Of a stretch of 58,917 nucleotides of DNA, positions 34,869 through 41,578 are shown piece after piece. Below the pieces are notes generated by a model. That model saw only the letters and a program-made list of their open reading frames with translations, was not told where the DNA came from and searched no databases. Origin of the DNA: Acidobacteriota bacterium (GTDB lineage Bacteria; Acidobacteriota; Terriglobia; UBA7540); contig PLSX01000182.1 of assembly GCA_003165315.1 (NCBI GenBank), positions 1 through 58,917 on the forward strand. Direction: 5' to 3'. Every line of letters begins with the position of its first letter. Within the stretch, counting starts at the first letter, position 1. The position numbers and the translations under genes are program-made.

Positions 34869-35809
34869 ACGTTTGCGGGCGCCCCCGTGGCGGAGACGGC
34901 CGCATTCGCATCCTCATTCAACGCCAGAACGATCCAAGCCATGGTCAGCATATTTTCAAAGAAATGATTGTGGGAGTAAAGCACATTCAGCGCGTCAGTC
35001 AGTGGAGCAGCACTCCGCCCGTACCGAACCAGGCAGCGGTGCGCCATCGCCAGGGACGCCGCCCCATGGATGGCGCCGTAGCTGCCCTCCAGCAAATTCA
35101 AGCTCATCTGGACCTCGGCGCGGTCGGCATGATCCCTGAGCGCCATCAGCGCCCACGCTGTGGGTCCCGTGCGCGGAATCCCGGACACGCCATACACCAG
35201 CGGGTTGCCGCTGTTCCATCCGCCCCCGGGGCACATGCGGTCAAAGAGCATGCGCTCCGCCAATTCCCGGCGTTTGGCCGTCGCGGGAGGAAGCATTTCC
35301 CTTGGCAGTGCGCGGAGCAGCAGCAGCGCGTGGGCAGTGGGTTCAACCCAACTGGCCGTGCCCGGCGTCCAACTCCAGCCACGCAGGGAGGCATCTTGGC
35401 GAACCTCATGCGTGGGAAACAATTTTGCGCAGAGTCGCCGCCACAGCGTTCCCTCTTCTGGCCAGGCGTTCAGCACCCACTCCAGACCTCGCTCGACGGC
35501 GCTCTGCGTTCCCGCTTCAAGATGCAGCGCCTGGGCGGCCACGGAGGTCACCCAGCAGCCCTGTGGATGGCCGGGAAAGGCCGGCCACGACCCGTCAGCC
35601 CGTTGCGCTTGAAGCAGCCAATTCCTTGCCCGCTCGCACACCTCTGCCGGGCCCGGAGCGAGGCGTGACGAATGCAGCGCCATCAGCGCCCACGACGTGG
35701 CCTCCACAGCGCTGGGGGAAGCAGGGTGAAAACCCCACCCACCATCGGAATTTTGGTTGGTTATGAGGAATTCCTGGTAGTAAGTGTCTCGGAGTGGGCC
35801 GGAAGTCAT
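34865..35809 (-). CDS. prenyltransferase/squalene-cyclase-like alpha-barrel repeat protein
   Basis: A 314-residue protein made of helical repeats with QW-like motifs: NQNSDGGWGFHPAS near the start, RADGSWPAFPGH about residue 70, and PGGGWNSGNP about residue 195. These belong to the squalene cyclase/prenyltransferase (alpha/alpha) barrel. At 314 residues it is only about half the length of a hopene cyclase, and no DxDD protonation motif is seen. A triterpene cyclase activity is therefore unlikely as such; it may be a single-barrel binding or lyase-like protein. It lies upstream of DUF362 with a 4-base overlap. Confidence 0.75.
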   Translation of the reverse strand: MTSGPLRDTYYQEFLITNQNSDGGWGFHPASPSAVEATSWALMALHSSRLAPGPAEVCERARNWLLQAQRADGSWPAFPGHPQGCWVTSVAAQALHLEAGTQSAVERGLEWVLNAWPEEGTLWRRLCAKLFPTHEVRQDASLRGWSWTPGTASWVEPTAHALLLLRALPREMLPPATAKRRELAERMLFDRMCPGGGWNSGNPLVYGVSGIPRTGPTAWALMALRDHADRAEVQMSLNLLEGSYGAIHGAASLAMAHRCLVRYGRSAAPLTDALNVLYSHNHFFENMLTMAWIVLALNEDANAAVSATGAPANV

Positions 35810-35815
35810 ACGTTA

Positions 35816-35869
35816 ATAGGGACAAGAGAAAAGGGACAAGGGGCAAGAGTTCAGGGTCAAGAGATTACC
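35816..35869. repeat. degenerate GGGACAAG repeat tract
   Basis: Imperfect copies of a short unit around GGGACAAGAG, GGGGCAAGAG and GGGTCAAGAG directly follow the start of the cyclase-like gene on the minus strand. One of the spacer repeat tracts of this window. Confidence 0.55.
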
Positions 35870-35893
35870 ACTGATTCTTGCAAAACTGAGTGG

Positions 35894-36091
35894 CAAAGAC
35901 CCCCTCACCCCCACCCCTCTCCCCCAAAGGGGCGAGGGGAGAGTTAGATTGAACTTACACTCTCTCCTCCAAGCAGGCGAGGGGAGAGGATTCACTTTCC
36001 GCCCTCGCCATCAAGTGGGTGAGGGGAAAATTAGATTGACTTTACGCCCTCGCCCCTTTGGGGGAGAGGGGTGGGGGTGAGGGGGTCTTTG
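35894..36091. repeat. 45-bp perfect inverted repeat enclosing two related modules
   Basis: 35894-35938 and 36047-36091 are exact reverse complements over 45 bases, purine-rich on one strand and pyrimidine-rich on the other. Between them lie two diverged modules, each with GGCGAGGGGAGAG or GGTGAGGGGAAAA followed by TTAGATTGA-like sequence and TTTAC/CTTAC. It could fold as a very long hairpin on either strand. No transposase frame is inside. Function unknown; it could be a non-autonomous mobile palindrome. Confidence 0.7.
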
Positions 36092-36227
36092 TCACTATAT
36101 TATTTCAAACCCTATAAGGACAAAGGGCACGCCATTCAGGCTTAAATCCATACTCAGACTTAAGGCTTTGAATAGGGCGGCTGCTGTTCAGGAACGAAAC
36201 TTGCCAAATCCGTTGCCAATTGGAGCA

Positions 36228-36267
36228 CCGAATCCCGAGTCCCGAGTCCCTGACCCCGAGTCCCGCC
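36228..36267. repeat. degenerate CCCGAGT repeat tract
   Basis: Four or five imperfect copies of CCCGAGTC occur immediately downstream of the sigma-54 regulator stop. Same class as the other spacer tracts. Confidence 0.6.
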
Positions 36268-37686
36268 CTACATCACCCGAGGCATGGAATTATCGGCGCC
36301 GGGCGTCACGGTGGTCTCTTCCGATTGAATCTTAAGGTCATGGATCAGGCGATGGAGGTAGCCGCGGGCCAAACCGAGGGCGCGGGCTGTTTCCGCCTTG
36401 TTGCCGTTGCACTTCTGCAAGGTCCTGATCACCAGGCGGCGCTTGAAGTCACGCAGCTCATCGTCATACGAACGCGCCGTCTGCGTCTCGTCAAAGCCTT
36501 CGCGCATCTTCAAGGGCAGATGCCAGACTTCAACCACCGTCCCCTCCGCCAGCACCACGGCGCGCCGAATCGCATTCTCCAGTTCGCGCACATTCCCCGG
36601 CCAGGCGTATTCGTCCATGGCCTCAAGCGCCAGGCGGGAGAAGCGCGTCACCTTTTTGCCGAATTCCTCGTTGATTTGTTGCAAAAGATGATGGGCCAGC
36701 AGAACGATGCCGCCGCTGCGTTCGCGCAGTGCGGGAAGATGGAGTTGAATGACGTTCAGGCGGTAGTAAAGGTCCTCGCGGAACTCACCTTTCTTCACCA
36801 TCTCTTCCAGGTTCCGGTGGGTGGCGCAAACCAGGCGGACGTCGACTGTCATTTGGGCATTGCTGCCCAGTCGCTCAAACGTTCGGTCGTGGAGGACGCG
36901 CAGCAGCTTGGACTGCAAGCCCAGGGGCAAATCGCCAATTTCATCGAGGAACAGCGTGCCGCCGTCAGCCGCCTCAAACCGGCCGCGCCGCATCATCATG
37001 GCCCCTGTGAAGGCGCCCTTTTCGTGGCCAAACAGTTCGTCCTCCACCAGATGCTCCGGCAGATTGGCGCAGGAAAAGGCCACAAAAGGCATGCTGGAGC
37101 GTGGGCTCAAACGATGCAGGGCGCGCGCCATCATGCTTTTGCCCGTTCCCGTTTCACCCGTGATCATTACGTTCACGTCGCATGGAGCCACCTTGCGAGC
37201 CATGGTGAAGGCTTCCTGCATGTTCTCACTAAAGCCCACCATGTCGTCAAATTTGTGGGCTGAAACTTTGGCGGCGCGGAGTTTCCGTAATTCCGTCTCC
37301 GCCTGATACAGGCGGTGGGCCCTTCGCAGGACCATGCGCAGTTCCATAATGTCCGGGGGGTTGATCAGAACGTCGTACACGCCTCCCTCCACCAGTCGGC
37401 GCAACAGGGCGGGGTCGTCATCGCCCAGCAGAACGATGATAGGGGGGGAAAAATCGGTTCGACGGAATTTCTCGATTCGATCTTCACCCGCTGGAGCTTC
37501 CACACCATTGGGGAGGTCGCGTAAATCCAGAAGAACGCAGTCATATTCACTGTCACAACAGCTCATTTTTTTGTTGTCGCATGTCTCAAAGCAGAGGCTG
37601 AAACCCGTGCCCAAGGCCCGGCCCAGAACTTCGCCGAAATCGGGTTCGGAAGTCCAGAAGCAGACACGAATGTTTTCTCGATCCAT
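36268..37686 (-). CDS. sigma-54-dependent transcriptional activator with degenerate receiver
   Basis: A 472-residue bacterial enhancer-binding protein. The N-terminal receiver-like domain covers residues 1-125, and Asp54 in VLLDLRD could be the phosphoacceptor. The acidic pair at the start of the domain is incomplete and the conserved Lys is Asn109 (LINPPD), so phosphorylation control is doubtful. The AAA+ domain follows: Walker A GETGTGKS at 177-184, the sigma-54 contact loop GAFTGA at 224-229 and FLDEIGDLP at about 246-254. The C-terminal Fis-type helix-turn-helix (ETARALGLARGYLHRLI) ends the fold. It follows tadE on the same strand with a 140-base gap. Likely targets are pilus genes, but this is inference. 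Confidence 0.92.
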   Translation of the reverse strand: MDRENIRVCFWTSEPDFGEVLGRALGTGFSLCFETCDNKKMSCCDSEYDCVLLDLRDLPNGVEAPAGEDRIEKFRRTDFSPPIIVLLGDDDPALLRRLVEGGVYDVLINPPDIMELRMVLRRAHRLYQAETELRKLRAAKVSAHKFDDMVGFSENMQEAFTMARKVAPCDVNVMITGETGTGKSMMARALHRLSPRSSMPFVAFSCANLPEHLVEDELFGHEKGAFTGAMMMRRGRFEAADGGTLFLDEIGDLPLGLQSKLLRVLHDRTFERLGSNAQMTVDVRLVCATHRNLEEMVKKGEFREDLYYRLNVIQLHLPALRERSGGIVLLAHHLLQQINEEFGKKVTRFSRLALEAMDEYAWPGNVRELENAIRRAVVLAEGTVVEVWHLPLKMREGFDETQTARSYDDELRDFKRRLVIRTLQKCNGNKAETARALGLARGYLHRLIHDLKIQSEETTVTPGADNSMPRVM

Positions 37687-37826
37687 TATTCCAATCCCCC
37701 CCCAGGGATTAGGAGCAACACACCGTTACTTTCTCGAGACTTCAATTTCTGTTCACACGCTTACGCAATCGGCGACGTCAAATGTCCTATTGCCCGAAAG
37801 TTTTTAGGGCAGGCTGCCACCGCGAT

Positions 37827-38363
37827 CTACTCAGTAATGGACACCTCGGAGGTGCTGGTCATGGTAAAGGTGGATGTGGATAAATAGGGAAAAATGAACT
37901 TAAAGGGATAGCTGACTTCCACCTCAACCAGGCAGCCGGGGCTCTCCTTGCTCGTCGCGCTCGCGCACGACGCCGCGGCCCCGCTGGGCACCGTTCCCGG
38001 CCACGTCGTGGTGACAGTAAGAGATCCGGAAGTGATGGTGGGAGGGGCCAGCCCTTGCACATAGCTCTGAACATTGGTGTTGGTGGCGTTACACGCAAAG
38101 CTGGGCGTGGGTGGGGTGGTTGAGGCACAGGTTGTGCCGTGGTAGGTGTACCCCCGCACCATGGCATACCGGCTGCCCTCGCGAGCCGCCTCACTGACGA
38201 AGTGATAGGCGTAAAGGAATCGGGAAAAATCCATGATCCCGAAAATGATGGTCAAAAGGACAACCAGGACGATGGCGTATTCAACCAGCGAGCTTCCCTG
38301 GTTACCGCCCAGGCATCGCGCCACGCACCGCAAAAACGACCCACGCTTTAGACTCTTGCTCAT
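37827..38363 (-). CDS. TadE-like pseudopilin (first of two)
   Basis: A 178-residue protein. An N-terminal basic stretch is followed by NQG|SSLVEYAIVLVVLLTII, a class III prepilin-like site with Glu5 and Tyr6, then a hydrophobic helix and DFSRFLYAYHFVSEAAREGSRYA, the TadE motif. The C-terminal extracellular part is Thr/Ser/Pro-rich with a few cysteines. TadE pseudopilins are cut by CpaA and help pilus assembly. ATG at 38363 is used; a GTG two codons earlier is possible. It follows the next tadE gene with a 53-base gap. Confidence 0.85.
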   Translation of the reverse strand: MSKSLKRGSFLRCVARCLGGNQGSSLVEYAIVLVVLLTIIFGIMDFSRFLYAYHFVSEAAREGSRYAMVRGYTYHGTTCASTTPPTPSFACNATNTNVQSYVQGLAPPTITSGSLTVTTTWPGTVPSGAAASCASATSKESPGCLVEVEVSYPFKFIFPYLSTSTFTMTSTSEVSITE

Positions 38364-38415
38364 GGTCACTCAATATTGCGCCGGAAGTCCTGCCGCCCCG
38401 GCCCTTTGCCGCGGA

Positions 38416-38934
38416 CTACTCGCCCGCGTGAAGTTGTGCGCTTCCCTGCAAGGCGATGGTCCTGGGAAGGTTGGGCCAGGGAAACAATAGAGTGTAGGTG
38501 GCGCTGGTGGTGACCTTCACGTAGTTCACCGTATTGGTGCCGGAATTGCACCCCGTTGGCGCGGAAGTACACTTGGCAGAAGAAGTCCCGGATCCATCTG
38601 AACATTCGCAGCCATAGGTTGCAACTGCCGACAGGCCGGAAACGTCAGCCGCATCCGTGGAGGCGGCGGATTGCATCCCCGCCGTGTCCGAGTTGTTTTG
38701 GGAACCATAGAGGGCGCCGGCATAGGCGGCGCTGGAAACCTCGACGCTCAGATAGTAGGCGCGGCCAAAATCAATCACCCCAATCAGCATCAATAGTATG
38801 GTCATCAGGACCACGCCTAATTCCACCAGGCTTGAACCCTGCTCGTCCACAGACCAGGCAAGACGGCGGAGCAATCTCCTCCGCCACCCGCCTCGTTCGT
38901 TTCTTTGGTTTCTCAATGTGTCTGGCATCATCAC
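38416..38934 (-). CDS. TadE-like pseudopilin (second of two)
   Basis: A 172-residue protein. The leader ends DEQG|SSLVELGVVLMTILLMLIG, again with Glu5 but Leu at position 6. The motif DFGRAYYLSVEVSSAAYAGALYGS follows. A cysteine-containing, Gly/Thr/Ser-rich segment precedes the C-terminus. It overlaps the upstream tadG gene by 4 bases (ATGA), so the two should be translated together. The two tadE genes differ clearly in their extracellular part, suggesting different partners. Confidence 0.85.
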   Translation of the reverse strand: MMMPDTLRNQRNERGGWRRRLLRRLAWSVDEQGSSLVELGVVLMTILLMLIGVIDFGRAYYLSVEVSSAAYAGALYGSQNNSDTAGMQSAASTDAADVSGLSAVATYGCECSDGSGTSSAKCTSAPTGCNSGTNTVNYVKVTTSATYTLLFPWPNLPRTIALQGSAQLHAGE

Positions 38935-40352
38935 TCCACCACAACTCCACCCACGCCATGAACGGGCGATCCATCCGCGAGGCTGCCATAATTGTTATAG
39001 AGCTGGCTGCTCCCGAGTTGGGTACCATCACTAAAGGTGAAAAACTCCATGTGAATTTGATAGGCGTCAAGGATGGTGTAGTTTTCCAGGCCATCCAGGG
39101 CAAACGTGATTTTGGCCTTGGGGAAGTAGTAGGCCCCTTCAAGCACGGTATTCCAACTACTGGTGCCGATAATCTGTGACGCGGTGGTGTTGGCCTTATC
39201 CTGCCAGAACAGGATTCCCTCCAGGCTCCCGGAGGTGGGGGCGGTCAGGTCGACTCCACTGGCCCCGCCACCAAAAGAGGTGTAATTGAACTGGATGGGG
39301 CCCTCATTGTAGGTCGCCCCGCTGGTAGTGTTATAGATGGTAACGCCCGTGCCGGTGACGCTGGAGCCCTCGTCCACGGTGAAACCGTAGGCCGTCCCGG
39401 TCTTGAGTGTAGGTGACGTCATAATATAAGTCCCGGCATTCATCGTCACCGTGGCGCCATTGCCGATGGTAATTCCTCCGCAATAGACACCCGGATTCAG
39501 CGTCACCACGATTGCCCCGGTCAGTGAGAGCCCTGACCCTGACCCGTTATATCCCGTGTATGGGCCTCCTGCGGGGCCGCTCCCGCAGGCGCCCACTGTG
39601 GGTGCAGTCAGGTAAGCCAAAGGATCCGCCGGAGTGGGAACAGAGATGCCGGTGGTGGGGTTCGGGCTGGTGGTGCAGAGGAAATCACTGTCGTTTCCAA
39701 CCACGGCATTCTTGTTGCTGTTGGTAACCTTAACGCTGGCAAACCACCCGCAGGAAAATGCGGAACTACTGCTCGACTCCGTAACAATACCGCAGGGGGA
39801 GTTGATTGAAGCAAAGGCATCCACTTGCAAGGAATCCGAATCGGTGGGATCGAGGGCATAGATACAATTGCTCCCCCCACCCAGCGCGGCTTCGGCCCGG
39901 GCTATAACCGGAACGGTCTTTACCCCAAAAATCTGGGTAAACGCCACCGGCACTTCATTCGAAACCACCACCTCAATGTAATGGTTGTTGTTATAGTGCG
40001 GGTCTTTGGCGGTGCTGCCAAGGCAGAGGGGTGGATTATTGATGACAATCGCCAGGGCGGACGTACTGGTGCAGGTTGAAGTTTGCGTGGTCAGCGTGCT
40101 GCCGGTGTAACCGTTTTCCGTCAAGGCGCCCTGGGCGGCTTTTTGCATGGCCGTGCAGTTGGTGGTGGAGCCACATTGATTCAATTCCACCGCGGCAGCA
40201 ATCGCCGAAGCGTCTGCAAGCTTCTGCATCTCACGCTTCATGTAGCGCAAGTATCCCAAGTCAACCGCCAGCCCCATGAAGCTCATGATGGCCACCATGC
40301 TCAGCGCAAGAACTACGATAGCTTGCCCCTTGTCATTTCGACGTTTTATCAT
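38931..40352 (-). CDS. TadG-like pilus protein
   Basis: A 473-residue protein. The N-terminal membrane anchor KGQAIVVLALSMVAIMSFMGLAVDLGYLRYM with the following ADASAIAAA is the TadE/TadG-type start, but Glu5 is missing (Val), so it is probably not cut. The long extracellular part is rich in Gly, Thr, Ser and Asn, and part of it (about residues 275-330: NPGVYCGGITIGNGATVTM and similar) looks like beta-helix repeats. TadG-type proteins probably connect pilus and envelope. It is the first gene of tadG-tadE-tadE, with a good promoter at 40401-40429. Confidence 0.85.
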   Translation of the reverse strand: MIKRRNDKGQAIVVLALSMVAIMSFMGLAVDLGYLRYMKREMQKLADASAIAAAVELNQCGSTTNCTAMQKAAQGALTENGYTGSTLTTQTSTCTSTSALAIVINNPPLCLGSTAKDPHYNNNHYIEVVVSNEVPVAFTQIFGVKTVPVIARAEAALGGGSNCIYALDPTDSDSLQVDAFASINSPCGIVTESSSSSAFSCGWFASVKVTNSNKNAVVGNDSDFLCTTSPNPTTGISVPTPADPLAYLTAPTVGACGSGPAGGPYTGYNGSGSGLSLTGAIVVTLNPGVYCGGITIGNGATVTMNAGTYIMTSPTLKTGTAYGFTVDEGSSVTGTGVTIYNTTSGATYNEGPIQFNYTSFGGGASGVDLTAPTSGSLEGILFWQDKANTTASQIIGTSSWNTVLEGAYYFPKAKITFALDGLENYTILDAYQIHMEFFTFSDGTQLGSSQLYNNYGSLADGSPVHGVGGVVVE

Positions 40353-40400
40353 TTTTTCGCCATTCCGGCATGCGAGAATATTGACAACACAGCAGGGTTG

Positions 40401-40429
40401 ATTATAGGGTCGGACATTATGATTGTCTA
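40401..40429 (-). promoter_or_regulatory. sigma-70 type promoter of tadG-tadE-tadE
   Basis: Minus-strand TAGACA (40429-40424) and TATAAT (40406-40401), 17-base spacer. Transcription should start near 40394, about 42 bases before the tadG start codon. Confidence 0.6.
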
Positions 40430-40501
40430 GTGGCTATATTGGCAATATCACAATACTATAGCGAGGAAAAGGTCCATCACCCGGAACCAAGGCAGATTTA
40501 T

Positions 40502-40597
40502 CACCACCAAGGCACAAAGGCACCAAGAAAGGCAATGGGTACCCTCCCAATCGGGCTGAGCTTTTTAATGTCTTTTCGACTTGGTGCCTTGGTGGTG
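40502..40597. repeat. palindromic repeat, ACCACCAAGGCAC family
   Basis: CACCACCAAGGCAC (40502-40515) pairs exactly with GTGCCTTGGTGGTG (40584-40597). Inside the left arm is a second CAAAGGCACCAAG unit. No gene is inside. It lies in the repeat-rich stretch between the tad genes and the TonB-like gene. Confidence 0.65.
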
Positions 40598-40788
40598 CTG
40601 ATCTTCGGAAGTATGTGTTTTACGCAAGGGAGCAGCTATTCACTGCCTGGACATCTATGGAACTACCAGTGTAGAGCTCTGAGTGAACTTTCTGGCGGGT
40701 GCCCACCTGGTGTAGTCGCCGGAAATCGCGGTACAGAGGACCGTCGGGAATTGGTATTGTAGCGCTGACCTTTACAGGTCGGCGGTGC

Positions 40789-40866
40789 TGTAGCGGCGGT
40801 CTCCCACCGCCGCCGTCGATCGGAGATCGACGCTACAACGGCGGCGGTGGGGACACCGCCGCTACA
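40789..40866. repeat. GC-rich nested palindrome
   Basis: 28-29 base arms (40789-40816 and 40838-40866, starting TGTAGCGGCGGT and ending ACCGCCGCTACA) pair nearly perfectly, differing at one inserted base and one or two substitutions. Inside, GTCGATC-GGA-GATCGAC (40815-40831) forms a smaller perfect hairpin. A strong cruciform or RNA hairpin is possible. Confidence 0.7.
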
Positions 40867-40897
40867 GAACGCCGAGCGCACCTCGGCCCTACAAATT

Positions 40898-41195
40898 CCG
40901 CTCTCCTATCGCGTCGAGGATAAATGCGCCTCGCGAAGGACCGCCGCTCGCTGAGGGTGAACGACACCCTCACGCTGGGCGGAATTCCACCGGAAACCTC
41001 TGAATACCGCCTGGGCAACCGCAGCGCCTTCGACTGGGTGATTGGCCAATACCAGGTGACAGAAGACAAGCACAGCGGCATCCGCAGCGACCCCAACCGC
41101 CCCGACGACCCTGAATACATCGTCCGCCTCGTTGGGTAGGTGATCCGAGTGAGCGTGAAACGGTGCAGATCGTACAAGCATTGCCCGCTCTGTAA
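40898..41195 (+). pseudogene. fossil of the C-terminus of a type ISP restriction-modification enzyme
   Basis: The open part (40924-41139) reads MRLAKDRRSLRVNDTLTLGG, then IPPETSEYRLGNRSAFDWVI and DKHSGIRSDPNRPDDPEYIV. I recognise this as the tail of large type ISP/helicase-type restriction enzymes (over 1000 residues when intact). Homology appears to extend upstream in another phase (SYRVEDK from about 40898, one base missing in an A-run). Downstream it continues past a TAG (41137-41139, expected Gln codon CAG) and a further one-base loss to VQIVQALPA and a stop at 41193-41195. With two frameshifts and a nonsense change it is a dead remnant of about 100 codons. Confidence 0.7.
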
Positions 41196-41220
41196 CGGCG
41201 GCAATGGCTCAATTTTGGCG

Positions 41221-41443
41221 ATTATGGCGTTAGCGGGAACCACGGTTTCCGCTCCTGCCGGAGTGAAGACGCTGCTGGTGACCGGCCTTACCCCGGGCGC
41301 GAGTTACGGCGTCACCATTCTGCCCAATGGTTCGGGCTACGTGGTGACGGTCACGCCGGGTGGCGTTGAAGCAATCAGCGAAACTGTGCGATTCTGCCGG
41401 TGGCAGAGATGGTTTCTACCACTCACCGCTCGAAGCCTTGCAT
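41221..41443 (+). pseudogene. fragment of an Ig-like/C-terminal adhesion or lyase-type beta domain
   Basis: The frame reads PAGVKTLLVTGLTPGASYGV and continues TVTPGG. The composition and beta-strand pattern look like the C-terminal sandwich domain of a secreted enzyme or surface protein. It has no start signal, no N-terminal part and a poor tail (RFCRWQRWFLPLTARSLA), so it is best read as a gene fragment next to the restriction-enzyme fossil. The original protein is not identifiable. Confidence 0.3.
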
Positions 41444-41500
41444 AAAGGGCATACTTTCGATAATTTTTTCGCTCTGGGGGCGAACCGGGATCAGCGGTTG

Positions 41501-41575
41501 CCGACTGACAACTGATGACTGATGACTGAAAACTGACGAGTGAAAACTGACGAGTGACAACGGGCAACCGACAAC
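41501..41575. repeat. degenerate ACTGATGACTGA repeat tract
   Basis: Tandem copies of ACTGATG/ACTGACG-type units, including a 15-base unit AAAACTGACGAGTG(A) twice, lie immediately downstream of the TonB-like gene stop. Same class as the other spacer tracts. Confidence 0.65.
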
Positions 41576-41578
41576 TTT

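Noticed and set aside
35894-36091. CRISPR array
   Set aside because: The repeats are inverted, few and purine-rich, without regular unique spacers; no cas genes.
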